A DNA stretch of 64,000 nt from Rhodanobacter sp. C05 (GCF_002001165.1 NZ_MUNQ01000020.1:62001-126000); one strand, 5' to 3'; counted from the first letter of the stretch, positions 54,809-63,806 are shown. Numbers and translations: made by a program. The notes: a model not told the origin generated them from the sequence alone.

Positions 54809-56272
54809 ATGGGACCGGGACGCGACAAGCCGGGCAACCTAACGCGTGCGCCATCGCAACGGAGCAATGCTGGCATCGCTGCGCCATCGAAACAGTTGCC
54901 GACGCCGCAGGTGCAAGCTTCGCCCGCGACGGCAACCAAAACGCCGCCGTCGGCAACCCGTATTCCTGCGCTGGCTCCGGGCGAGTCGCTCAACGCCGTA
55001 ACGTACAGCAGCGGGCGCCCGCTGGATCGCAGTCTAAGCGCGCAATTCGGTGCGCAGCTGCATACCGATCTAAGCGATGTGCGTATCCATACCGGCGAGC
55101 ATGCGGCGCAAGCAGCGGATGCGATCCAGGCGCAGGCGTTTACCGTGGGCAAGGACATCGTTTTCGGTGCAGGGCAATATCAGCCCGAATCGAGCAGCGG
55201 CAAACATTTGCTGGCACACGAACTGGCACACGTCGCGCAACCGCAAGGCGGCGCAGCGAAAGGCATCAGCCAACATGGCGATGCCAGCGAGCATGAAGCC
55301 GATCATGCCGCCGACGCTTTGATGCAAGGCAAGACCGCCACGCCGAAGGCCAGTGCAGCGGCAACCGTGCAATGCCAGCCGCTACCCGACGCAGACAAGA
55401 AAAAAGAATCCGCTCGGTCGCTGACCGATCGTCTACTTGATAGCGCCAGCCCATTCCTTGCCGCATCGGTGGGTTCGGCCACGCTGAATGATTTCGACAC
55501 CGGTAAATCGACACTCAAACCGGCGCATGTGACCGAGTTGAAAAAAACTGCCGCCCATATCACGCAGTTATTGAAACAGTACCCGCAGTCCGAAGTGAAG
55601 GTGATCGGCCATACCGATACTGTCGGCACCGAAGCCAACAATCTCGTACTCGGTGAAGCGCGCGCGACCGCGGCCGCGGAAGAACTGGAGAAACTGGGCG
55701 TGCCGGCGAACATCGTCAGCACGTCGAGTGCAGGTGAAAGCGCACCGCAGGCGGTCAAGACGAAAGACGAAACGCCCAATGCGCAAAACCGTCGGGTTGA
55801 GGTGCGCTTCGAGCCGAAAGCCGCACCCACCATTAGTACGGTGCCCAAGCTGGAACCGAAGACAACGACGAAAGAACATGACGACGACAGCAAAGCGCCG
55901 GCGAAACCGATCGATCTATGGCATGTCCCTGCCGAAAAAGAACACACCGGTGTGCCCTACCGGCATGACGATTCCAACCCTGATTGGTATAAGCCGATAC
56001 CGCCAGTGCCCAAAGGTAGTGGGCCGAAATCGGCGCTCGATGTTCTCGGCGAGAAAGTGATCGATCCGTTCGTCGACTGGGTGGCGAAAAAGCAATCCAA
56101 AGCAACCCGCGACAAGATCAAGCAATGGGCACGCGACGGTGTCGCTGCGGGCTCGGCCAAGGCTGCACGCGCCTTAGCCCAGGCTGCCGGCGAGACCGAT
56201 CCGCAGGTTTTGGACGCGGTCGAGAAGGCGACCGAAGCGGCGTTGCGCGAAAAGGGGCAGCAACCTCAATGA
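54809..56272 (+). CDS. DUF4157-OmpA fusion protein
   Basis: A 487-residue protein joining an eCIS-associated DUF4157 domain (about 70-150, with HELAH at 137-141, a zincin-like motif) to an OmpA-type peptidoglycan-binding domain (about 225-335: FDTGKSTLKPAHVTELKK, VIGHTDTVGTEANN and NAQNRRVEVRF). A disordered Pro/Thr N-terminus precedes it. The C-terminal 100 residues contain a helical stretch (DPFVDWVAKKQSKATRDKI) of unknown role. No signal peptide is seen, so it is presumably exported through the particle or released by lysis. DUF4157 is a recognised mark of eCIS-associated toxins; OmpA could anchor to cell wall. Whether it is effector or scaffold is unknown. Confidence 0.85.
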   Translation: MGPGRDKPGNLTRAPSQRSNAGIAAPSKQLPTPQVQASPATATKTPPSATRIPALAPGESLNAVTYSSGRPLDRSLSAQFGAQLHTDLSDVRIHTGEHAAQAADAIQAQAFTVGKDIVFGAGQYQPESSSGKHLLAHELAHVAQPQGGAAKGISQHGDASEHEADHAADALMQGKTATPKASAAATVQCQPLPDADKKKESARSLTDRLLDSASPFLAASVGSATLNDFDTGKSTLKPAHVTELKKTAAHITQLLKQYPQSEVKVIGHTDTVGTEANNLVLGEARATAAAEELEKLGVPANIVSTSSAGESAPQAVKTKDETPNAQNRRVEVRFEPKAAPTISTVPKLEPKTTTKEHDDDSKAPAKPIDLWHVPAEKEHTGVPYRHDDSNPDWYKPIPPVPKGSGPKSALDVLGEKVIDPFVDWVAKKQSKATRDKIKQWARDGVAAGSAKAARALAQAAGETDPQVLDAVEKATEAALREKGQQPQ

Positions 56273-56297
56273 CCTCCTCTTCCGGCTAAGCAGCCAC

Positions 56298-59200
56298 ATG
56301 GGTGCGCAAACCGTTACCACCGCGAAGAGTGCGCAATCACCGGCACGGCATGCGCCGGTGGGCGCGACGCACGTGACGGCGCGCTCGGATGTGTTTAGTC
56401 CGCAACGGCCGCCGCTGATCGAAACGGTGACATCGCCGGTCGGGTACGCATCGATTCCGTCACTGCCGCCGGTTTCGCTTCCCGTCCAACTGCTGCGTCC
56501 CGCACACGCCGCCCCGCTTTCCAGCATGGCGGAAAACGCACCGGCCGAGCAGAAGGAAACGACGCACGATGAATCGCCGCTGGTACTGCTGCGCAAGTGC
56601 GCCAGTTGTGCGGCGGATGACGATGACGATTTGCATGTGCAACGCAAGGCCTCCTTATCGATACCGGCAATGCCTGCGTTGCTGAACGAAGACGTCGCCG
56701 CATTCCACCCGCTAACCCTGCAACGCAAATGCGCGTCCTGCGAGATGGAGGAGGAAGAGCTGGCCGTTCAGCGCAAATGCGATGCGTGCGTGGATGAAGA
56801 ACACGAAGAACTGGAAGTCCATCGCAAAGGCAATGCGGCGACTTATAACGAAGCTGCGTTATCAAGACCGTCGCGGACCCAACCGCCCATCCACTCAAGG
56901 GCTGCGCCGAAACCCATCCATTGGGTGCGCGAAGCTTTGCAGCACAGCTATGGTGAAACGCTGGACCCCGCCGTGCGTAAGAAGATGGAACATGCCTACG
57001 GCACCGATCTCGGTCAGGTGCGTATCCATGTCGGTACGCTGGCACAGAAGGCCAGCACCGCCGTTGCGGCGCAGGCTTACACCTTGGGCCAGTCGATTTA
57101 TTTCGCGCCGGGACGTTACCAACCGCATACCTCGGCCGGCCGCGAACTGCTGGCGCACGAGCTGGCGCACGTAGTGCAAAACCGGATCGGCTTCGCCCCT
57201 GCTCCATCGCGCAAGCAGGCGTTGAGTATAAGCAGCCCACACGATGCGGCGGAACTGGAAGCCGATGCAGCCGCACGCGCCGCCATGGAAGGACGTCGCT
57301 TTACCGTGCGTGGTCATGGCACCGCTGCCCTGTATCGCAAAGACACCTGGGACAAAGTGGTCGATTGGGGCAGCACGACCATCGACAAAGCCGAATCGGC
57401 GGCAGCCAGTGGCATCAAGGAAGTCGCGGATTTCACCGCCGATCAGGCGCTGAAAGTCATTCGCACCGTCTCGCCGGGGCTGGCCGACATCATCGATGAA
57501 GGGCCGATCAATTACGCCAAGCGCAAAGTATCCGAAGCCTTGGATGCGCATATGCCCGAAGCGCTGGGCGGCTTCAGTATCAGCGAACTGGGCAAGGGCA
57601 TCTCGTCGTGGCTTGGCGAAACCAAGGACTTCGTCAAAGGTGTCGCCCAGGGCGATGCAGAAGCCTGCACCAAGTTCAAAAGCATGATGCATACGATGTC
57701 CACCTTTGTCGGCAAGATCATCGATAACCCGGTGATCGATGCCGTCACCGGTGCACTGGGCAAAGTGTCCGATTTCGTCAGCAAAGTGCTGAAGGTGGTT
57801 GGCGAACCCTTGTTCGACGGTTTGCAGCAATACCTGTCCGGCGCGTGGTCGGCGCTGAAGAAAGTCGCCAGCACGGTTTCCGGCTGGTTTAACTCGGCCA
57901 AGCAGGCGTTGGGTGACGCATGGACATGGTTGTCCAAACTGCTTGGCTTCGATGGCAGCAGCGAGGACGGCGTATGGGCCAAGATCAAGGAAGAAGCGAA
58001 CAAAGTGTGGACGACGATCAAGGCCGCTATCGAGCCGGTGATCGCACCACTGAAGAAGGTTGCCACGGTGATCGCGCTGCTGACACCGATGGGCCAGATT
58101 TACGCGATCATCAAGTACGGCCCGAAAGTCGTGAAGGTGGTGAAGTGGATCTGGGAGAACGGTCTCAATCCCGAGAAGATTCGCGAAGCGCCGGCAGAAA
58201 TCCGCGGCATGCTCGAAAGCATCAGCGGCAATGTCAGCGGTTTCAAGGCAGTTATCAAGAGCGGGCTGGACTGGATCAAGGACAAGATTTCCTCGCTCAG
58301 CGAAGCGGTACTCGATACCGCCAGCAAGATCAGCGGCCTGCCGTTGATCAGCTTTGCCCACAGCTTGTTCGATGAAGCGCGTAACGGTTTGCAGACCGTG
58401 GTGACCGATATCGAACAAGGTGCGGAAAAAGCCGAAACGAGCATCGAAGCGTTCGCGGGAAAAGTCGACAAGTTTGTCCAGCCGTACAAGGGCGTTATTT
58501 CCAGCATCATCATTGCGATTGGGGCGCCGGTGACCATTCCGGTGTTGCTCGCCGGCTGGGCTTGGGGCGCGTTGCCGAAATGCATCAAGGTGCCGATCCT
58601 CGACTTTGTACTGGATATCGCGATCAAGGCACTGGGGAAAATCCCCGCCCTCCCCACCATGGGTCCGCTCTGGGCACTGTTGAAGCCGGGCGTGATGTCG
58701 TTCCTGCAGACCTTGCGCAAGGCGGATGATGCGACCAAGGAAAAAGTCTCCAACAAGGTCGCCAAGATACTGAGTGGTTCCGATCCCGCATTCCTGATTG
58801 CGTTCGTCAAAGGTTTTGCGCAGGGCGTATGGGAAGGTATCAGCGATCCGATCAGTGCGATCTATACGGTGATGGAAGGCCTCGACAAGGCGACGGATTA
58901 TCTGCTGAGTCTGGCGGGGTTCGGCGACAAGCCCGAAACTGCTGCTCCGGCAGCCAATAGCGCCGCGCCACCCGCACCGGCCAATGCCGCGGCCGCTGCA
59001 CCGGCCACGGCGGTTGCCAAGCCTGCTGCTGCACCCGCCGCGCCAGTAGTTACCCCCGCCCCGGCGCATGCGAACGCTGCGCCGGCTGCGGCGAGCGGAG
59101 CGAATCAACAGGCGGCGCACACGCCGGCGCCGGCAAACAACGCCGCCAGCGCAACCGCTACGCCAGGCAGCGCGAGCGTTGCCGATACAGGTACGCATGA

Positions 59201-61286
59201 AGCCACTACGTCGCTTGACGCAGGCGACCTGGCAACACTTAAAGCGGCGGCAAGCGAAGCCGCGCAATCGGTCGCTCCGGAAGTCGCGACGATCAAAGGC
59301 AATTTCTGGGGCGCGGTGCAGGAGTACTTCAACGGCAGCAAGATTACTTTCGATGAAATGGTTACCCGTCTTTCCGAAACCTGGGAATCGGCGAAACAGA
59401 AAATCGCCGAAGGTGGCAGCTGGCTGGCCAGTGAACTGCTCGGCTTCTTCAAGGGCGACGAAGCGGAAGAGAAGCTCGGCGACAAGATCGGTTGGGTCAG
59501 CGGCTCGCTGGTATTCCAGGTCGTGCTTGATGCGCTCACTGCCGGTACCTGGACGGAAGCAGACGGAATCATTGTGGGCATCGCGAAGTTCATCAACTGG
59601 CCGATGGAAGCGCTGGGTGAAGCATTCAAACTGCTCAAGACGCTGGGCAAGTATCTGCTCGACGGATTGAAGAGCCTCGGCTCGGTGATCAAAGACGCCG
59701 CTGGCGGCGCGTTCAAAGCGGTGTCCAAAGCGGTCGGCAGCCTCGGTGAAAAACTGCTCGCATTTGGCGAGGAGATGTTCGGCAAATTCGGCGGCAAAGC
59801 GGCCAAGGCGGAAACGAAGGCGGTCGGTGCCATCGGCAAGGAAGGCGTCGAACTAGGCCAACGCGAAACGGCGAAGCTGGCGACCGAAGATGGGGCGAAA
59901 ACGCTTGAGAAAAACGCGCTGGCCGATGAAGGCAAGGTGGCGAAGGAGCACGAGCCTACCGCGCAGGAAGGCGCCGCGAAGGACGCGAAATCGCCTGCCG
60001 AAACCGGTCATATCGAAAGCGACAAGCTGACCCCGGAGCAGTTGCATGGCGAAACCGAAATGCTCGCCGAGAATCCGGGCATGGTCGAGGGAACGCCGCC
60101 CAACCGTCGCGCGGAAGTGGGCGAACACGAGTGGATGGAAGAGCCGCTACCGGACGGCGAATGCCAGTTCTGTCGCCACTCCGCTGCACGGGTATGCATC
60201 AAGACACCCGAACTGCGTACAGCAGAACTCGAAAAAGCCGAGCAACGCGTCGAATCGGCGACCGCCCACGCGCAGGAACGTGCCGACGAAGCCGCTACGG
60301 CGCGCTTGGAGGCTGATACGCACCCAGATTTATCGACCGGCGATCGTACCAAGTACGCCAGCGAACTGGATGAGGCGACCAAACGTGCCGAGGCCGCCAA
60401 ATCCCGCTTGGGTTCGGCGAAGGGCCAACTTACCAACGCTACCAAGAAGGGCGATGCGGCAGCAATCGAAGCGGCGGAAAAGAAACTACGACAAATCGAA
60501 CAAGAGATTGAGCGCGCGGAAGCCGATGCAAAAGATTTGCAGGGCATTCTGGGCGAACACGAAAAAGTTCTGGCCGATGCGGACAAGGCAGAGGCACGTT
60601 CCGCCGCCGCAGAAGCCGATCTCAAGGACACGCAAAAGGTTGCCACTACCCAGCAAGGTTTGTCTGCCGACGTCGACGCGGCTGAAGCCAAAGTGCGCGA
60701 TATATGGGCCAAGAACAAACAGATGCGGCCTGGTATCGGTACGCCCGAAGGGCGCGAATTGGCGAAAGCCGAGCAGGACCTTGCCCAGGCACGCAAAGAA
60801 CTCGCTACGCATATCGAGACTGCGCAAGGGCTGACGGTCGAAATACGCGAAGGTCTGCGCAGTGGCACCCCGTTTAAGTCCGCCGGCGGTGCAGAGCGTT
60901 ACCGAACATGGCTGGAAAGCCTGCCCGCAGACGCGAAAGGAACGGGCGGCAATTACATCGATTATGTAACCGGCGAGTCGTTGCCTTTGAGCAGCCTTTC
61001 GCCCGACCATGTCGTTCCGGTCGATGAAATATTCCGCATGGAAGGGTTTGGCAAACTATCCCGCGAAGATCAGCAGGCCATTCTCGATTTGAAGGAAAAC
61101 CTGGCATTCCTGGAAAGGGGCCGCAACTCTACCAAGCAGGCCAAATCCATTGGCGACTGGATTGCCAGCGACAGAAAAGTGGCTTCGAAGGTCAGCCCTG
61201 CCAAACTTGCTCAGCTCGAAGAACTTGAAAGCAACGCCCGGAAATCCCTGCAAGATGAAATCGCTAAGCGGCTCAAAGGCAAATAA
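56298..61286 (+). CDS. Giant DUF4157 candidate effector with a C-terminal HNH nuclease-like domain (1662 aa)
   Basis: Layout: a Pro-rich N-terminus; three QRKC-type repeats with CxxC pairs (C101/C104, C145/C148, C161/C164) each followed by acidic runs; DUF4157 around 220-300 with HELAH (287-291); about 580 residues of amphipathic helices; an Ala/Pro linker (about 880-960); further helices; a short Cys motif (GECQFCRHS near 1290); a long coiled coil (about 1305-1520); and an HNH-like end (LSPDHVVPVDEI at 1568-1579, then KENLAF and RNSTKQ). The HNH histidine and asparagine (H1571, N1601, N1610) look intact. Established: DUF4157 leads many eCIS-associated toxins. Inferred: the C-terminus is a DNase delivered by this particle, with the next gene as immunity. 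Confidence 0.82.
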   Translation: MGAQTVTTAKSAQSPARHAPVGATHVTARSDVFSPQRPPLIETVTSPVGYASIPSLPPVSLPVQLLRPAHAAPLSSMAENAPAEQKETTHDESPLVLLRKCASCAADDDDDLHVQRKASLSIPAMPALLNEDVAAFHPLTLQRKCASCEMEEEELAVQRKCDACVDEEHEELEVHRKGNAATYNEAALSRPSRTQPPIHSRAAPKPIHWVREALQHSYGETLDPAVRKKMEHAYGTDLGQVRIHVGTLAQKASTAVAAQAYTLGQSIYFAPGRYQPHTSAGRELLAHELAHVVQNRIGFAPAPSRKQALSISSPHDAAELEADAAARAAMEGRRFTVRGHGTAALYRKDTWDKVVDWGSTTIDKAESAAASGIKEVADFTADQALKVIRTVSPGLADIIDEGPINYAKRKVSEALDAHMPEALGGFSISELGKGISSWLGETKDFVKGVAQGDAEACTKFKSMMHTMSTFVGKIIDNPVIDAVTGALGKVSDFVSKVLKVVGEPLFDGLQQYLSGAWSALKKVASTVSGWFNSAKQALGDAWTWLSKLLGFDGSSEDGVWAKIKEEANKVWTTIKAAIEPVIAPLKKVATVIALLTPMGQIYAIIKYGPKVVKVVKWIWENGLNPEKIREAPAEIRGMLESISGNVSGFKAVIKSGLDWIKDKISSLSEAVLDTASKISGLPLISFAHSLFDEARNGLQTVVTDIEQGAEKAETSIEAFAGKVDKFVQPYKGVISSIIIAIGAPVTIPVLLAGWAWGALPKCIKVPILDFVLDIAIKALGKIPALPTMGPLWALLKPGVMSFLQTLRKADDATKEKVSNKVAKILSGSDPAFLIAFVKGFAQGVWEGISDPISAIYTVMEGLDKATDYLLSLAGFGDKPETAAPAANSAAPPAPANAAAAAPATAVAKPAAAPAAPVVTPAPAHANAAPAAASGANQQAAHTPAPANNAASATATPGSASVADTGTHEATTSLDAGDLATLKAAASEAAQSVAPEVATIKGNFWGAVQEYFNGSKITFDEMVTRLSETWESAKQKIAEGGSWLASELLGFFKGDEAEEKLGDKIGWVSGSLVFQVVLDALTAGTWTEADGIIVGIAKFINWPMEALGEAFKLLKTLGKYLLDGLKSLGSVIKDAAGGAFKAVSKAVGSLGEKLLAFGEEMFGKFGGKAAKAETKAVGAIGKEGVELGQRETAKLATEDGAKTLEKNALADEGKVAKEHEPTAQEGAAKDAKSPAETGHIESDKLTPEQLHGETEMLAENPGMVEGTPPNRRAEVGEHEWMEEPLPDGECQFCRHSAARVCIKTPELRTAELEKAEQRVESATAHAQERADEAATARLEADTHPDLSTGDRTKYASELDEATKRAEAAKSRLGSAKGQLTNATKKGDAAAIEAAEKKLRQIEQEIERAEADAKDLQGILGEHEKVLADADKAEARSAAAEADLKDTQKVATTQQGLSADVDAAEAKVRDIWAKNKQMRPGIGTPEGRELAKAEQDLAQARKELATHIETAQGLTVEIREGLRSGTPFKSAGGAERYRTWLESLPADAKGTGGNYIDYVTGESLPLSSLSPDHVVPVDEIFRMEGFGKLSREDQQAILDLKENLAFLERGRNSTKQAKSIGDWIASDRKVASKVSPAKLAQLEELESNARKSLQDEIAKRLKGK

Positions 61287-61288
61287 CC

Positions 61289-61915
61289 GTGTCGCAGCAG
61301 ATCGAACTCGATGGTCATCGCTTACTCGCCCGTTGCGTACCGGAACGCGATGCTGCCGCCCGTGCATTGCTGGATAAATTGACCACACTGCACCGTGCAG
61401 GACCTGCACTCAAACCGGGTTCGCATATCGACTTCGGTTGGTCTGTGCTACAGATCGAAGCGCACCCCGATCACTGGGTGGTATGCGAACCCGATTACGG
61501 AAGCGATCCTATGCAATGGAAGCCGGAGGTGGATGACACCTTACGGGTCATGCAGCAACAAGCCGCTTTGCATGCTTTGCTCGGTAACCTACCCAGCGAA
61601 CGCACGCGTGGCGATCAATGGCTGTTGGTACAGCCCGATGCGGTCCCTGCGACGGAAAGCTATCTGCATCGTTCCGCGGTGTCAGGACCGGATAGCGGCT
61701 GGTATATCGGCGTTGAGAATGCACCGGAGGGCATGATAGCGACACCAGGTAAACCCATGCTCGCCGGCCTGCTTACCGACATCAAACCCGCATGGCTGAG
61801 CGTGCTTGCATTGCCGGTCGGCTACCTCGCCCACTTCATAGGCGATCAACTAGCCAACATCTACGACGCGCAACACAACCGCATTTTTCCACTTGATGGG
61901 GAAACAACTGAATAA
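61289..61915 (+). CDS. Candidate immunity protein for the HNH effector (208 aa)
   Basis: A 208-residue acidic protein beginning with GTG only two bases after the effector stop. That is the classical place of an immunity gene. The C-terminal part (DSGWYIGVENAPEGMIATPG followed by LAHFIGDQLANIYDAQHNRI) resembles the DUF2185/Imm33 type of immunity protein, but the match is from memory and should be treated as tentative. There is no signal peptide, so it would act in the cytoplasm, as expected against a DNase. It is the last gene of the rightward operon; the convergent regulator stop is eight bases away. Confidence 0.7.
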   Translation: MSQQIELDGHRLLARCVPERDAAARALLDKLTTLHRAGPALKPGSHIDFGWSVLQIEAHPDHWVVCEPDYGSDPMQWKPEVDDTLRVMQQQAALHALLGNLPSERTRGDQWLLVQPDAVPATESYLHRSAVSGPDSGWYIGVENAPEGMIATPGKPMLAGLLTDIKPAWLSVLALPVGYLAHFIGDQLANIYDAQHNRIFPLDGETTE

Positions 61916-61923
61916 GCGAGTGG

Positions 61924-63303
61924 CTATCCGACCGGTAGGCCAGCGCCGCGAAAACGCTCCGGCACAATCGCATGCTTACGCATCAACGCAAAAAACGCGC
62001 GGCGGTTTTTGCGCGCAGCCGATGCGGCCCGGGTGATATTGCCGGCATTGACGGTCAGCAGGTGCTCGATATAACTGCGCTCGAATGCTTCGACCATGCG
62101 CGCCTTGGCGTCGCGAAAGGACTCACTGCCCTCCTCCAGCGACACCGTCACCGGAAGCGGCAGGTCATCCGCCCCAATAAAGGATCCCTTGCAAAACAAC
62201 ACCGCGCGTTCGATCACATTGTGCAGTTCGCGCACGTTGCCGGGCCAGCAATGCGCCAATAACTTGTGTACGGCCGGCGTGGTAAGGCTTACCGTTGCGC
62301 GATGCTGTTGCCGGCAACACTCCTCGGTGAAGTAGCGTGCGAGCTGCGGAATATCTTCGCGCCGGTCGCGTAACGGCGGCAGCAGCAAATTCAATACGTT
62401 CAATCGAAAATACAGGTCGCGCCGGAATGCGCCGCTTTCCACCAGTGCGGCGAGATCGTGATTGCTCGCCGCCATCACCCGAATATCCGCGCGACAAATG
62501 CCGCCGCCGACCGGTCGATATTCTTTCTCTTGCAGAAACCGCAACAATTTGGTCTGTGCACTGAGCGGTAGCGAATCGATCTCATCGAGGAAAAGGGTGC
62601 CTCCTTCGGCCTCACGCACCAAACCACTGCGTGCGGCGTTTGCCGATGTATACGCACCGCGAACGCAGCCGAACAATTCGCTTTCCATCAGCTCGGTGGG
62701 AATCGCACCGCAGTTGACCGCCACCAGCGGTCGCGATGCGCGCGGGGAAAGGTAATGAATGGTGCGTGCGAAGACTTCTTTGCCGGTTCCGGTCTCGCCC
62801 AGAATCAGCACGCTAACGTCGCAACTGGCGGTAATCGGCAACGCCGACAACTGCTTTAGAAAGCATGGACTGGAGCCGATCAGGTCATGCGCACGGGCAA
62901 TACTGATGGCTGCGGAATCGTCCAGTCGCGGTTGCGGCAATAAACCCGCCGCCCTGCGTACGCGGGTGCAAAGTTCGTTTCGCAGATAGGGCTCGGAAAC
63001 AAAGTCATAAGCGCCCGCACCAAGCAGCGCAGCAATCTGCGCCGGTTGCAGATCGGTGCACACCACAATTACGCTGCATGCTGGCGAGTTGCGCAGCAGG
63101 TGCTCGATCTGGGTCGTGGCCGCAACCAGCGTTTCCGGCTGCACGGGCAACACCAGCAAATCGCAATCGATGGTTATTTCGTGACCTAGTTGGTCGAGCA
63201 AGCTCAAACGTAAATCGGGTTGCCCCAGCAACGCGTCGTATGCGCTACGCCCCTGCAATCCCGATTGACCAGCGGCAACCACGCCGCAACTCAGCATATC
63301 CAT
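61924..63303 (-). CDS. Sigma-54 activator-like regulator (NtrC family) with degenerate receiver
   Basis: A 459-residue transcription factor, probably regulating the injection system. Residues 1-115 look like a response-regulator receiver but lack a clear phosphoacceptor pattern. The AAA+ domain (about 138-370) has Walker A GETGTGKE (169-176), Walker B LFLDEID (237-243) and an L1 loop reading GAYTSA (216-221) instead of GAFTGA, the loop that touches sigma-54. A Fis-type helix-turn-helix ends the protein (NAGNITRAASAARKNRRAFF). The ATG at 63303 has a GGAGG site nine bases upstream, so the open frame beyond it is not used. It runs convergently to the eCIS operon, with 8 bases between the stops. 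Confidence 0.9.
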   Translation of the reverse strand: MDMLSCGVVAAGQSGLQGRSAYDALLGQPDLRLSLLDQLGHEITIDCDLLVLPVQPETLVAATTQIEHLLRNSPACSVIVVCTDLQPAQIAALLGAGAYDFVSEPYLRNELCTRVRRAAGLLPQPRLDDSAAISIARAHDLIGSSPCFLKQLSALPITASCDVSVLILGETGTGKEVFARTIHYLSPRASRPLVAVNCGAIPTELMESELFGCVRGAYTSANAARSGLVREAEGGTLFLDEIDSLPLSAQTKLLRFLQEKEYRPVGGGICRADIRVMAASNHDLAALVESGAFRRDLYFRLNVLNLLLPPLRDRREDIPQLARYFTEECCRQQHRATVSLTTPAVHKLLAHCWPGNVRELHNVIERAVLFCKGSFIGADDLPLPVTVSLEEGSESFRDAKARMVEAFERSYIEHLLTVNAGNITRAASAARKNRRAFFALMRKHAIVPERFRGAGLPVG

Positions 63304-63489
63304 GGATATAGGCCTCCACGATCCCCCATCCCGGGCGACGCGTTGACTGATCCTACTGTGCGGAATAGATCCGCGGGTATCGGCTAGCCGCGAAAAATCT
63401 GCAACTGTGTCCAGCCTGAGCTCGAACACACCGTGCGGTGCACCGTCTCAACATCCTGTCGTTAGGTTGTTACGCGCTATCCACTGGAA

Positions 63490-63508
63490 GGCTGTCGAAT
63501 CGACAGCC
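63490..63508. promoter_or_regulatory. Palindrome upstream of the regulator gene
   Basis: GGCTGTCG and its reverse complement CGACAGCC are separated by AAT, 187 bases upstream of the regulator start. A perfect 8-base dyad at this distance is a reasonable binding site for a dimeric regulator (possibly autoregulation). No promoter motif could be paired with it. Confidence 0.35.
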
Positions 63509-63618
63509 AAGGACGCGTACCACTCGCGTCAGGTCCGCCGACTATACGCCAGATACAGGAATTTGCATGATTCGCGGAGTTTTGAATCCCATCTAGCTCA
63601 GCAGGCGGCTTAGCTTCG

Positions 63619-63795
63619 GTGGCCCTGCCGGTCCAGCCGGAGGGGTTCACTCCGGAAGTGGCTCAGTTTTTGATGGAACTCAACAAAAGCCGGACTGGTT
63701 CCGCAGCCGCAGGACCAGGTTCGCTAGCTCCAGATGCCCATCAGAATAATTGGGCTGCCAAAGCCGAAGGGGTGTCACTACAACGGTGTAGCTAA
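63619..63795 (+). CDS. Possible small ORF or gene remnant (58 codons)
   Basis: An open frame starting at GTG encodes VALPVQPEGFTPEVAQFLME and continues to a Gly/Ala/Pro-rich end with a final LQRCS. The N-terminal half looks protein-like (amphipathic helix) and the frame opens only 33 bases upstream of the GTG, so it may be a truncated remnant. No convincing ribosome site precedes it. The rest of 63304-63814 (about 510 bases) holds the palindrome above, a hairpin near glmS and no other gene that I can support. Confidence 0.25.
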   Translation: MALPVQPEGFTPEVAQFLMELNKSRTGSAAAGPGSLAPDAHQNNWAAKAEGVSLQRCS

Positions 63796-63806
63796 AGCGC
63801 ACCCCT
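63768..63806. terminator. Nested hairpin downstream of glmS
   Basis: An outer 7-base stem (AGGGGTG 63768-63774; CACCCCT 63800-63806) encloses an inner stem (CTACA/TGTAG, 63778-63791). It lies nine bases after the glmS stop in the direction of glmS transcription. No T run follows in either direction, so termination strength is uncertain. Confidence 0.35.

Noticed and set aside
56895..59267. Minus-strand open frame of 790 codons opposite the giant effector
   Set aside because: Antisense to a protein with clear DUF4157 and helical domains; no conserved motif on the minus strand.
31906..61915. Type VI secretion system or R-type pyocin
   Set aside because: No TssJLM membrane complex or ClpV, no lysis genes, and presence of DUF4255 cap, Afp15-like ATPase and DUF4157 cargo points to eCIS.
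63407..63613. Open frame of 68 codons upstream of the regulator
   Set aside because: Starts with GTG without ribosome site and has no recognisable features; it overlaps the dyad and reads like intergenic noise.
63587..63678. tRNA-like stretch (box A-like TAGCTCAGCAGG, later GGGTTCACTCC, and a near-match 7-base end pairing)
   Set aside because: The T-arm is followed by 15 extra bases before the possible acceptor strand, the D-arm does not pair, and no anticodon arm fits.
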